A stretch of DNA of 25,892 bases. Origin: Panacagrimonas sp041635265 (GTDB lineage Bacteria; Pseudomonadota; Gammaproteobacteria; Nevskiales; Nevskiaceae). The notes under the pieces are model-generated. The model was not told the origin of the DNA, ran no database searches, and worked only from the letters and a program-made list of their open reading frames with translations. Positions 1-7,717 of the stretch are shown here, piece by piece (within the stretch, counting starts at the first letter, position 1; each line of letters opens with the position of its first letter). The stretch lies in contig JBFJJV010000026.1 in NCBI GenBank assembly GCA_041635265.1, positions 1 through 25,892 on the forward strand. Direction: 5' to 3'. A program made the position numbers and the translations under genes.

Positions 1-88
1 GAAGCAGGCGATCCGAGGGATCGTCGTCGACGATAATCAGTTCAGCGACTGCGAACCCGGCAGCCGAAGGTGAGGAATCAAATCTCAT
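1..88 (-). CDS. Response regulator, N-terminal fragment (cut by window edge)
   Basis: On the minus strand an ATG at 88..86 opens a frame that stays open to the left edge, giving 29 residues. They end in AELIIVDDDPSDRLL, which is the first beta strand and the acidic Mg-binding cluster of a receiver (REC) domain. The phosphoacceptor Asp and any output domain lie outside the window, so the role of the protein cannot be read. The gene is divergent from the REC-GGDEF gene that starts at 335, so the two may share a control region. No strong ribosome binding site was seen before the ATG. The call rests on a short match and on the two-component neighbour. Confidence 0.6.
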   Translation of the reverse strand, partial: MRFDSSPSAAGFAVAELIIVDDDPSDRLL

Positions 89-334
89 CGCGTGTGCGCC
101 GGCCCGAGCACCCAGTCGAGGACCTGGATTTCAAATTGCCGCCAACAAGTAAGGCCCGCGCTGGCAATTACTCGAAACAGGCCCGTGCAGGGACTTAAAC
201 ATGACGTTTGGTTCATGATTTCGAATTCGAGAGATTGCTCATGTGCTGAGAGTAACCTTAGCGCGGCTCGATATGTTACTGGCACGACAAGTCGCGTAGG
301 ATCGGAGCAGAGAGCATTCATTTAGGGAAGCGGC
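89..334. promoter_or_regulatory. Divergent intergenic region between two response regulator genes
   Basis: This 246 bp stretch separates the minus-strand response regulator from the plus-strand diguanylate cyclase, so it should hold both promoters. A perfect 10-bp palindrome (TCGAATTCGA) lies at 221-230. An AGGGA ribosome binding site at about 325-329 precedes the GTG at 335. I could not place convincing -35/-10 boxes. Short open frames here lack coding signs. Confidence 0.35.
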
Positions 335-1375
335 GTGAAGCCAGCCAGCGATCAAATGGCGAGCAAGACTCGCCGCAAAGTTGCGGCATGGAAACAGCCG
401 GGCGAGCACCCGCAGGCCTACGGCTTGGCCGGGACAATAGAACCGCATGCTTTGTCTCGAATCAGAGTGCTTATCGTGGATGATTCCCGGCTTGACCTCG
501 CCCAACTGCAAAATTTTCTGGGCAAGGTCGAGATTGACGGCATGACGACGGTCAGTGCGCACAGCCTGACCGGGGCGCTGGAAGTATTGGAGAGCCAGCA
601 GATTGACCTTTGCTTCTGCGATTACCTGCTCGAAGACGGTGACGCCGAACAGCTGTTTCGGGCAACGCGCAACCGTGGATATGCCACGCCATTTGTAGCC
701 GTTACTGGAATGGAGAAAGAAAGTGCACTTGCCGAGAAGCTGCTTCATATCGGATTTGATGATGTTGTTCTCAAGGCGGATTTACCCAAAGCCAATTTCC
801 ACCGGATAATCCGCAACTCTCTGCTGCGCGCCCAGCACGTCAATGAATTGGTGGAGCGAGCCCTCCACGACGAACTGACCGGCATCTACAACCGACGCGG
901 AATTCTCACACGGCTGCGAGAGGAAATGGAACGGGCGCGCCGTCTGCGCCTACCGATTTCGCTGATTTTTGTCGATGCCGACGCATTCAAAGCGCTCAAC
1001 GATAATCACGGGCATCAGACTGGCGACTTGGCTTTGATTCATCTGGCGCAGGTCATAGGGCAGGCAAAACAGAAATCGGACATTCTCGGCCGCATGGGCG
1101 GCGATGAATTTGTGTTGATCAGTCCCGGCGCCGCAAGGGTAATGGCCGATATCCTTATGGCACGCGTAGCCAGTGCAGTTCGCGATCGGCCTCTGGAGGT
1201 TGCAGGCGGCTTCATCAGACTGGCGGTCAGTTTAGGCGGTGCAACACACGCACCTGACGACCCGGATATCGCCATGGAGGACTTGCTGGCTTTGGCGGAT
1301 TCACAAATGTACCGGAGTAAACGTATCGGCGGCCCGCCCCGAGATAGGGAACGGCGCACACAGCGGCATACTTAG
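335..1375 (+). CDS. Response regulator with GGDEF domain (diguanylate cyclase)
   Basis: The 346-residue protein has a leader of about 40 residues, a REC domain (about 43-160) and a GGDEF domain (about 172-335). REC residues visible are the acidic pair D49-D50, phosphoacceptor D96 in FCDYLLEDG, T124 and K147. The cyclase signature GGDEF is intact at 255-259, preceded by DELTGIYNRRG and FVDADAFKALND, so it should make cyclic di-GMP from two GTP when phosphorylated. The inhibitory I-site normally reads RxxD five residues before GGDEF; here it reads QKSD (246-249), so product inhibition at that site is probably lost. The start is GTG at 335 with AGGGA upstream; an in-frame ATG at 356 is an alternative. 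No cognate kinase is in the window. Confidence 0.93.
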   Translation: MKPASDQMASKTRRKVAAWKQPGEHPQAYGLAGTIEPHALSRIRVLIVDDSRLDLAQLQNFLGKVEIDGMTTVSAHSLTGALEVLESQQIDLCFCDYLLEDGDAEQLFRATRNRGYATPFVAVTGMEKESALAEKLLHIGFDDVVLKADLPKANFHRIIRNSLLRAQHVNELVERALHDELTGIYNRRGILTRLREEMERARRLRLPISLIFVDADAFKALNDNHGHQTGDLALIHLAQVIGQAKQKSDILGRMGGDEFVLISPGAARVMADILMARVASAVRDRPLEVAGGFIRLAVSLGGATHAPDDPDIAMEDLLALADSQMYRSKRIGGPPRDRERRTQRHT

Positions 1376-1411
1376 GCCAAGCAATTTCATTCAAGGCTTT
1401 CCGAAATAAAC

Positions 1412-2083
1412 ATGTCTTCACATCTTCAGCGTCTAGTTCGTGTAGCCGCGCGCGGATTGGCCCGGGCCAATCTTGTTCACGCTTACGGACACTGCAGCGC
1501 GCGCATAGATTCTGACCGCTTTCTGGTTTGTGCCGCGAAACCCATGGGGACGATCGCTGCGGGCGAAGATGGCGTGGTCGTCCCCGTCAGCGGCGCCCTG
1601 CCCGAGGGAGTACTTGGGGAGGTTCGCATCCACCAGGCCATTTATGCGCGTCGCCCAGAGATCGGAGCGATCTGCCGCATCATGCCGCCACAGATTGGCC
1701 TGCTTTCGGTCTTGCGTCGCACCCCGCGGCCCCGCCATGGTTTCGGCGCCTACTTTGCGCCCGGTCCGCAGCTATGGGCCGATCCCAGACTGCTCCGCGA
1801 TGAGGAGGCGGCCGGGAAATTGGCCGATCGACTTGGCTTAGGAAAAGCTGTGGTCATGCGCGCAAACGGCGCTGTCGTTGTCGGCGAGACGATGATCGAG
1901 GCCGTGGCTCTGTCATGGTTTCTTGAGGAAGCCGCGCGCATTGAAGTGGGCTTGATACAGATGGGCGAAGACGGCGAACACACACTGCTCAACCCGGATG
2001 AAACCAAGGCGAGGCAAGTCACTGCTGGGCGGGTCTACGAACGCATGTGGGAATATATGACTCATGGTGACCCGGAAACCTGA
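1412..2083 (+). CDS. Class II aldolase/adducin-fold protein lacking the zinc histidines
   Basis: The 223-residue length fits one class II aldolase/adducin domain, a family of zinc aldolases, epimerases and decarboxylases. N-terminal ANLVHAYGHCSARID, the helix EVRIHQAIYARRPEIGAI and the MRANGAVVVGETMIEA segment give the fold. Compared with fuculose-1-phosphate aldolase, Glu73 is kept (E70), but the HxH pair after the RP(E/D) helix is R89-I90-M91, and the RNHG histidine is N152. All three zinc histidines are therefore replaced, so standard zinc chemistry is unlikely. It lies 36 bp after the diguanylate cyclase on the same strand, which may be chance. There is no clear Shine-Dalgarno before the ATG. 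Substrate and reaction are unknown. Confidence 0.8.
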   Translation: MSSHLQRLVRVAARGLARANLVHAYGHCSARIDSDRFLVCAAKPMGTIAAGEDGVVVPVSGALPEGVLGEVRIHQAIYARRPEIGAICRIMPPQIGLLSVLRRTPRPRHGFGAYFAPGPQLWADPRLLRDEEAAGKLADRLGLGKAVVMRANGAVVVGETMIEAVALSWFLEEAARIEVGLIQMGEDGEHTLLNPDETKARQVTAGRVYERMWEYMTHGDPET

Positions 2084-2605
2084 GATTACCCCAGCACCGC
2101 GGTCTGAAGAGCCCTGCAAAGGTGAATAATTGAATGGGACCATTGCGCGCCTAAAAGCCCTGCTCACGGTTTAGCTGCGCCGCCCATGCTGCGATCAAGG
2201 TGCACTGGGCGCGCTGCATAACCTGCGAGCCGCTGCGCCGGGCTGACACAACGAGTCGACAGGCAGCTTTGACAAGCCTGCAATTGCCGGATGCGAGCGC
2301 CAGATTAAGTCAGCATGAATCATTGCTACACGCGCCGGCAAGCGACCATATGGCGACTGACCGGTCCGAGTGGCCTGAACAGAAGCTCCACTAGACCAAT
2401 GCGCTTTGACCTGCATTCCTGTGCAGCCGGACAACACAGCTTGTGCTCACTCATTTATAGTGCGACGCCTCAAGCCGCAGGCGCGTCCTGAAAATCCTCA
2501 GCGCGCAACTCGCGGCGACTCGTATGGCACAATATTTTTTTGATCAAACACCCTGAGCCGAGCGACGCACGGAGGCAGGGCATCATTATCTGAAGGGGAA
2601 TGTAA
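2084..2605. other. 522-bp intergenic stretch with no supported gene
   Basis: Short open frames on both strands (for example 2200-2394 plus, 2195-2437 minus) show no recognisable domain and no ribosome binding site. An AT-rich patch at about 2528-2541 could include the -10 region of the following reductase gene, but no matching -35 box was found. The ribosome binding site AAGGGGAA at about 2593-2600 belongs to the gene at 2606. I see no strong repeat or terminator. Confidence 0.5.
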
Positions 2606-3676
2606 ATGGGTTTTTTGAAGTCGCTGTTTGGTCCGAAGGAAGCGAAGTTCGTTGAAGTCGCACCTTTTGGGGCCCGCTTCGAAGTCCCCGGCGGCGAGAC
2701 TATGCTTGAAGCTGCGCTCAAGAATGATGTGCCCTTTCCGCACAACTGCACGGTAGGCACCTGCGGTTCTTGCAAATGCAAGCTCAAGAGCGGTCGGGTG
2801 AGTGCCCTGACCGACTTCGGATACACCTTGTCACAACAGGAAATCGCCGCCGGCTTCATCCTTGCTTGCCAGGCGATTCCGAAAGACCCCCTAACCGAGG
2901 TCGAAGTTGAGGGGGCGTTTGCCGACGTGCCGGCCGCCGAACCGTTCAAAGGCAAGCTCATCAATACCGAGGAACTCACCCATGACATTCTCAAGATCAC
3001 CATCGAACTGGATCGGCCGATTCACTTCGTAGCGGGGCAGTACGCGAATATCAAATACGCGAATATTACTCGAGCCAGAAACTACTCCTTTGCCGACGCC
3101 CCCTCCCGTGAGGGCCGCAAACAGATCAATTTCTTTATTCGAAAAGTGCCGGGCGGCGCCTTCACCGAAGCGCTGTTCAAAGGCGAGATAAAGGATATCC
3201 CGCTGGATATTGACGGGCCTCACGGAAATTTCCATTTGCATCCTGGCGACAAGCCGATGGTATGCATCGCTGGCGGCTCCGGCTTGGCGCCGCTGATGAG
3301 CGTGCTTGAAGACGCTCGAAAAAACCGGGTCAAGCGCCCTTGCATCTTCCTGTTTGGTGCACGCACACCAAAGGATCTTTACTGCCTGGATCAGATCAAA
3401 CAAATCGAGCAAGGCTGGGCTGACAAATTCGTGTTCCTGCCAGTGTTGTCGCACGAACCGGCAGACACGGACTGGAAAGGCGCACGCGGACTGGTAACCC
3501 AGTTCATTACCGACGCCATGCCGGATCTCGACCTGAAAAATGCGGAAGGCTATATGTGCGGGCCGCCGGGCATGATCGACGCGGGCATTGCCTCGATGAC
3601 CGAAGAGGGCATGACCATCGAATCGATCTACTACGACAAGTTCACCGACGAGAGCCACATCTCGAAGATGCCTTGA
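2606..3676 (+). CDS. XylA-like ferredoxin-FAD-NAD(P)H oxidoreductase of a monooxygenase
   Basis: The 356-residue protein has a plant-type 2Fe-2S domain (about 14-103), an FAD domain (about 114-212) and an NAD domain (about 215-345). Cluster ligands are C48, C53, C56 and C88. The FAD motif is RNYS (158-161), then GPHG (204-207), GGSGLAP (223-229) and the C-terminal CGPPGM (318-323). Order and length match XylA, the reductase of xylene monooxygenase, and the segment around GARTPKDLYCLDQI is also XylA-like. Such proteins pass electrons from NAD(P)H to a membrane or soluble di-iron oxygenase. The XylM-like gene at 11547-12665 is the obvious candidate partner, although it is about 8 kb away on the other strand. 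The ATG follows AAGGGGAA at good spacing. Confidence 0.9.
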   Translation: MGFLKSLFGPKEAKFVEVAPFGARFEVPGGETMLEAALKNDVPFPHNCTVGTCGSCKCKLKSGRVSALTDFGYTLSQQEIAAGFILACQAIPKDPLTEVEVEGAFADVPAAEPFKGKLINTEELTHDILKITIELDRPIHFVAGQYANIKYANITRARNYSFADAPSREGRKQINFFIRKVPGGAFTEALFKGEIKDIPLDIDGPHGNFHLHPGDKPMVCIAGGSGLAPLMSVLEDARKNRVKRPCIFLFGARTPKDLYCLDQIKQIEQGWADKFVFLPVLSHEPADTDWKGARGLVTQFITDAMPDLDLKNAEGYMCGPPGMIDAGIASMTEEGMTIESIYYDKFTDESHISKMP

Positions 3677-3704
3677 GCTGAGGCGGATCCTCCGGCTTCC
3701 TCGC

Positions 3705-3735
3705 TTGAATAAATCGTGTCGCCCAGACATATAAT
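3705..3735 (+). promoter_or_regulatory. Candidate sigma-70 promoter for the small membrane protein gene
   Basis: A perfect -10 box TATAAT at 3730-3735 follows a TTGAAT -35-like box at 3705-3710 with a 19-bp spacer, slightly long. Transcription would begin near 3742 and leave a leader of about 105 nt before the ATG at 3848. It starts just after the reductase stop at 3676, so the membrane protein may be expressed separately. Confidence 0.4.
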
Positions 3736-3752
3736 GGCGCGCTCATAGAGCC

Positions 3753-3783
3753 AGCTCCCCCGGGGATCAAAGAGAGGGGGGCT
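3753..3783 (+). other. GC-rich hairpin in the leader of the small membrane protein gene
   Basis: AGC plus CCCCC (3753-3761, T3756 bulged) can pair with GGGGG plus GCT (3776-3783) around a 14-nt loop. It lies between the candidate promoter and the gene. It could be a weak terminator of the reductase transcript or a leader structure; a U-run is absent. Confidence 0.3.
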
Positions 3784-3847
3784 TGCATTCCTGACCTTTA
3801 TAAGATTGGGCCGGACCTCATACGGCACCAAATACGGAGAGAGAACC

Positions 3848-4192
3848 ATGTCACTGATGCAAATTGCTTTTTTGTTCTTTGCGGCGATCGCTGCCGGCGG
3901 CCTGCTGATGGCGGGAATGATTCTCGCAAAGGTGCAGATACCCTCGTTTCTGGGGCCGGTTCACGGCTTGGGGGGGCTAGGTGCAACAGCGTTTCTCCTA
4001 TACGCCTGCCTGCAAGGCGATGCAACGCCTGAGCGCGCCTGGTGGGCACTCGGCGTCTTCACGGCCGGACTTATGGGTGGACTGCTCTTTTTCCGGGTGT
4101 TGTTCCCCAAGAGCGCGCCGCTATTTCTTGTTGGAGGCCACGGCTCGGTCGCGGCGCTGGGCCTGTTCTTGCTGTTTCCGGTTGCTTTCTAA
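3848..4192 (+). CDS. Small integral membrane protein, unknown function
   Basis: The ATG at 3848 is chosen because GGAGAGAG lies just before it; the frame is open back to 3806 without a better start. The 114-residue product is almost entirely hydrophobic, with about four membrane segments (roughly 3-27, 34-53, 63-85, 91-112) and short loops rich in Gly and Pro. I do not recognise a family and see no catalytic motif. It is preceded by its own candidate promoter and followed at 25 nt by a perfect hairpin, so it looks like a single-gene transcript. Its position after the XylA-like reductase could suggest a membrane accessory role, but nothing in the sequence proves this. Confidence 0.75.
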   Translation: MSLMQIAFLFFAAIAAGGLLMAGMILAKVQIPSFLGPVHGLGGLGATAFLLYACLQGDATPERAWWALGVFTAGLMGGLLFFRVLFPKSAPLFLVGGHGSVAALGLFLLFPVAF

Positions 4193-4216
4193 GGTATTCG
4201 AATCGAAGCAACACAG

Positions 4217-4244
4217 GGCTTTGCCCGCGAAAGCGGGCAAAGCC
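4217..4244 (+). terminator. Perfect 12-bp hairpin with GAAA tetraloop
   Basis: GGCTTTGCCCGC (4217-4228) and its exact complement (4233-4244) flank a GAAA loop. It sits 25 nt after the membrane-protein stop. The tail on the plus strand is only ATTTCA, so it is not a textbook Rho-independent terminator. It may still terminate or protect the 3' end. Confidence 0.55.
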
Positions 4245-4604
4245 ATTTCAGCGGGCTGCCCTGAGCGTCAAGCAGAAGCACCTACTGCCGGAACGGCAGC
4301 GTCGCTCAGTAAATGAGCTGTGGGAGACCGCGCACGCCACCACCTAAGCGGAGCGTCCATTTGGGATCGGCAGACCCTCAGTCGCCGCCGCCAGACGCAA
4401 TCTCATGATTCCCCGCATTGGCACGGGCTCTCCGATCAGCAAAAAGCGCTTGTACTATGCGACCCTAGCCTTACATCGGCCTGAGTGCGGATTATCCCCA
4501 TCGCCCTTAGCCGCATTAGCTCGGGGTGCATCCAATGCCAGCGCTGAAACGTTGATATATAGGCTCACCTTTGGCAATCGACTTCAAAAGCAGGTACTTC
4601 AACC
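4245..4604. other. Intergenic leader region before the exported-protein/sigma operon
   Basis: About 360 bp without a supported gene. A 67-residue open frame at 4405-4608 shows no domain and no good ribosome binding site. The last 80 bp are AT-richer (GATATATAG near 4555) and should contain the promoter of the operon starting at 4605. Confidence 0.4.
4529..4554 (+). promoter_or_regulatory. Tentative ECF-type promoter ahead of the sigma-factor operon
   Basis: CATCC (4529-4533) and CGTTG (4550-4554) are separated by 16 bp, 50 bp before the ATG at 4605. The layout recalls ECF sigma promoters, and the operon encodes an ECF sigma that could be self-regulated. The match is short and could be chance. 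Confidence 0.2.
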
Positions 4605-5603
4605 ATGAAATTCGCCGCCCTGATCGGACTCATGCTACCGGCGCTGGTTCTTGCGCAACCCATCGAGCGCGAACTTCATTACCTGGTCACTGTGGATGCC
4701 ACACAGGACTGGTACAAGAATGATCCCAAATACCCTGGGGATCAGCACTCCAAAGGCTGGACCAAGCAAAAATACGAATTGAAAGTTCGACTGCGGTCCG
4801 ATGGCGAGTTGCACGTTCGCAACTTGCTCGACCCAAATCTGGAAGCTCGCATGGAAGCGAAAGTGGTCCGCCTCGCACGCCAGGCATTGAAGAAAAAAGA
4901 CGCCGATGGCAATCCCATGAAGATTCCAAAGACTGAAGAAGAGCGCAATGCGTTTTCACGAAAAATGAGCCATGCGCTGCGAGCCTGCAATGGGGAGCCA
5001 ACCTGCTACAGCGACACCACGCTGATGTTTGCAGCCATCATCGCGGCAGCGGATTATCCAGAGGCGCTCGAAGAAGAGAATATTCCCGGTCGCTATCTAT
5101 ACTTCGAGCCCTTCGAAGGCTGCGCTGAAAGTTCGCGCATCACGCTCAGAACAGAGATCGAAGGGGTGCGCTACAACAAGTCTTCGGATAAATTTGTGTC
5201 TTTCTCGGAAACCCACCAGGCAGACACGCTCAACGCCAGCGATGGAATCCGGCTTTGCTCGCATTTTCTGGCGGTGATCGATACTCAGGACAAGGAAAAG
5301 CCGATGTATCAGGAGACCATCTTTGTCCCCCGACCCGTGGGGCTGAGCACTTATACCGAGAACGCTCACACTAGCCGCACCAAGGAACCACAGCCCATGC
5401 CAATGGCCGTGACCGATTGGATGACCGCGCATCTGCGTCACGCGGAATCTTCAGGACAAACAACAGTCGACCTTCCGCTGGTGTTGCCGCTCAACGGCAA
5501 CGCGACCTGGCTAGGCAAGTGGAAAGGCAATGCCAGGGCCACTATGACTTGGTCATTTGATGAAGTCCCTGCACCAAAAAGCGTGGACAGCAGCGCCCAA
5601 TAA
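4605..5603 (+). CDS. Secreted protein of unknown function in an ECF sigma operon
   Basis: The 332-residue protein starts with a clear Sec signal peptide (hydrophobic residues 3-15, likely cleavage after VLA at 17). The mature part is hydrophilic. Cysteines occur in RACNGEPTCYSD, FEGCAES and RLCSHF and could form disulfides in the periplasm. No domain or active-site motif is recognised. It is first in a plus-strand run that continues with a lipoprotein (28 bp later), an ECF sigma factor and its anti-sigma factor. The arrangement suggests an envelope protein controlled by, or feeding into, that sigma system. The ribosome binding site (AGCAGG) is weak and distant. Coding is supported by length, signal peptide and gene order. 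Confidence 0.8.
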   Translation: MKFAALIGLMLPALVLAQPIERELHYLVTVDATQDWYKNDPKYPGDQHSKGWTKQKYELKVRLRSDGELHVRNLLDPNLEARMEAKVVRLARQALKKKDADGNPMKIPKTEEERNAFSRKMSHALRACNGEPTCYSDTTLMFAAIIAAADYPEALEEENIPGRYLYFEPFEGCAESSRITLRTEIEGVRYNKSSDKFVSFSETHQADTLNASDGIRLCSHFLAVIDTQDKEKPMYQETIFVPRPVGLSTYTENAHTSRTKEPQPMPMAVTDWMTAHLRHAESSGQTTVDLPLVLPLNGNATWLGKWKGNARATMTWSFDEVPAPKSVDSSAQ

Positions 5604-5631
5604 AGATTTACGCACCGAGGGGTTAGAACCG

Positions 5632-7104
5632 ATGCGAGCTTTGGCGAGGACCGGGCTGGCGATCCTCTTCGGAGGCTTAGTTGCAGGCTGCGCCAGCCAC
5701 AAGATTGAGCCTGCGACTATGGAGAAGTTCTTCGCAGCCATGGCGAGTTGTCGGGAAGAATTTGCCGCGCTCGACGCCCGGGTTGCAGCCGCTGGCGTTG
5801 GCAACGCCGCCTATTATCGGGTTCCGGGTTTCCCCTACTTTCGAACTGATCGCCTGCTGGCATCCTTCGCCAACGAAGTCACCGAGTTTGAAGCGCTCAG
5901 TCAATGGACCCGACGTATGCGAGAACTTGATCGCGAGGCACGCGAATTCGAATACGTCAATCTGGGCCTGAACACACAGGAAGCGGCCATTTCCCGAACC
6001 CGCATGCAACTATGCAGCAGCACCCTGTCCAGCCTTGAGCTGGAAAACCCGCGAAATCTAAAAATTCTGAAGGCGGTTGTAACGCCGCCGGACGAATATT
6101 CTGCACGGCGGCGCATACTCGGGATCTATCCTCTAGCCGTTCCGATCATGAAGTCCCGCCTGGCCAAGACGCGTGAAGCCCTGGCAAATGATTTTTCACG
6201 GCCGCTAGCGGAACTCGACTCGGCCGGCCCTCTCACACTCTGGAGCGTCGAGGCCAAGAAAGACCCCGAGATGATCAAGTCGGGATTCAGTCGCGCCATC
6301 TTTGATGAATTGGGTTTTCCGGGACTGGTCGATTCACAGTGGCTTGCACTGGCCGAAAAATTCGCGCCACTGTTGTGGATTGAAACCGCGACCGAAGCCG
6401 ACGTGCCCGGGACTCCTGTCTGGAGTGCATCGGGTATTACCGTGGACACGAATAGGCCGCTGGTCAATTATCATATTAGCTATGCCCGCTTCGGCACTGA
6501 AGCGGTCGCCCAGATCACCTACTTTGTGTGGTTCAGGGGCAGCGATGGCGTCAACAAGATTGACGGCAATATGTGGCGCGTCACCCTGGACCTTAATGCA
6601 AGGCCGCTAGCCTATGAGAGCCTGCACGGATCCGGCCAGTCTCATATGGTATTCCCCGTGCAAAAACTTGTGCGGCGAGAGGACCACAGTTATTGGCAGC
6701 AGGAAGCCATGTTTCCGCAGGATTCAAGTACGATCCCGGACAAAGGCGTCGCGCTGCGACTCAGTGCTGGCACACATGCGTTGCGGCGCCTCGTGTTCGA
6801 GGTCGAGGCCTTGTCTGAGCACAAGAGAAGTTACCAACTGGTCCGCTACGAAGAGCTTTATCGGCTCAGGCGGCCGGACGGCAGCACGCAAAGCCTGTTT
6901 GGATCCGACGGCCTGATTGCAGGCACTGATTACGCTGATGGAAACTGGCTGTGGGCCTCAGGGGTACGCAAACCCGGCGCTCTGCGCCAGTATGGCCGCC
7001 ATGTCACGAGCTATGTGGGACGCAGACATTTCGACGACGCCTTGTTATTGGAAAAGCTGTTCCTGCCTCCTACCTGGGCGTCCAGAGAAAAGCCTGAGCA
7101 CTAG
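5632..7104 (+). CDS. Outer-membrane-type lipoprotein of unknown function
   Basis: The frame is open from 5557, but the ATG at 5632 is preferred: it follows GAGGGG and gives a lipoprotein signal with lipobox LVAGC, the lipidated Cys being residue 20. Ala at +2 predicts the outer membrane. The 490-residue product has a helical first half and a second half with strand-rich segments such as NMWRVTLDLNARPLAYESLHGSG followed by SHMVFPVQ. I recall uncharacterised bacterial proteins with a similar WRVTL...H...H...FP arrangement but can name no function. It lies between the secreted protein and the ECF sigma gene (12 bp before the sigma ATG), so the genes are probably co-transcribed. Confidence 0.82.
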   Translation: MRALARTGLAILFGGLVAGCASHKIEPATMEKFFAAMASCREEFAALDARVAAAGVGNAAYYRVPGFPYFRTDRLLASFANEVTEFEALSQWTRRMRELDREAREFEYVNLGLNTQEAAISRTRMQLCSSTLSSLELENPRNLKILKAVVTPPDEYSARRRILGIYPLAVPIMKSRLAKTREALANDFSRPLAELDSAGPLTLWSVEAKKDPEMIKSGFSRAIFDELGFPGLVDSQWLALAEKFAPLLWIETATEADVPGTPVWSASGITVDTNRPLVNYHISYARFGTEAVAQITYFVWFRGSDGVNKIDGNMWRVTLDLNARPLAYESLHGSGQSHMVFPVQKLVRREDHSYWQQEAMFPQDSSTIPDKGVALRLSAGTHALRRLVFEVEALSEHKRSYQLVRYEELYRLRRPDGSTQSLFGSDGLIAGTDYADGNWLWASGVRKPGALRQYGRHVTSYVGRRHFDDALLLEKLFLPPTWASREKPEH

Positions 7105-7116
7105 CTCAGCATTCTG

Positions 7117-7680
7117 ATGCGACAGCGACTTGATTCCGAAGAGCTCAGGGGCCTCATTCTGAGAGTCGCGCAGGGTGATCACAAGGCGCTGGCAGAGCTC
7201 TATGACCTGACCAGCCCCACGCTGTATAGCCTGATGCTCCGTATGTTGCGTCAACCCGATGCAGCAAGGGAAGCGCTTCAGGATTGCTACATCCGAGTCT
7301 GGCAGCGGGCCGAAACCTATTCACAGGCAAAAGGTGAGCCTCTGTCCTGGCTGATTGGGAACGCCCGGTATCGCGCACTGGATCTACTGCGAGCCAGTAA
7401 GGAACGGCGCAGCCATATCAGCGAAGAAGGCGTTCTGGATGGAATGCCGAGCACGAACTCCAGCCCCCTCGACGACGCGGAATCTGCCGAAAGCCTGTCC
7501 CGCTTGGCTTTCTGCATGCGAGGCTTGTCGGAAGTGCAACGGAAAAGCGTATTGCTTGCGTACTATGAGGGCTACTCCCATTCTGAACTCGCGAATGCCA
7601 TGGCGGCGCCAATGGGAACGGTCAAGGCCTGGTTACGCCGGGGTTTGGCAAAACTCAGAGCCTGTCTGTTGGAGCAGTAG
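7117..7680 (+). CDS. ECF-family RNA polymerase sigma factor
   Basis: The 187-residue protein has sigma region 2 (about 25-92; core-binding helix around EALQDCYIRVWQ and promoter-melting segment PLSWLIGNARYRALDLLR) and region 4 (about 137-184; LSEVQRKSVLLAYYEGYSHS, then the recognition helix around PMGTVKAWLRRGLAKLR). A variable linker separates them and regions 1 and 3 are absent, as in ECF sigmas. Together with the following RskA-type anti-sigma gene it resembles the SigK/RskA group. It should direct RNA polymerase to a small regulon when released. The ATG lies 12 bp after the lipoprotein stop with no strong ribosome binding site, suggesting coupling. The inducing signal is unknown. Confidence 0.93.
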   Translation: MRQRLDSEELRGLILRVAQGDHKALAELYDLTSPTLYSLMLRMLRQPDAAREALQDCYIRVWQRAETYSQAKGEPLSWLIGNARYRALDLLRASKERRSHISEEGVLDGMPSTNSSPLDDAESAESLSRLAFCMRGLSEVQRKSVLLAYYEGYSHSELANAMAAPMGTVKAWLRRGLAKLRACLLEQ

Positions 7681-7717
7681 GTGGCGGAAAACGATTTTTC
7701 AGTGGTGCGACGAACTG

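Noticed and set aside
2891..3730. 279-residue open frame on the minus strand
   Set aside because: It lies opposite the XylA-like reductase, whose cluster, FAD and NAD motifs are complete; the minus-strand product shows no domain.
5557..5631. Upstream extension of the lipoprotein gene overlapping the secreted-protein gene
   Set aside because: The ATG at 5632 has a ribosome binding site and starts a proper lipobox signal; the extension would bury the signal peptide.
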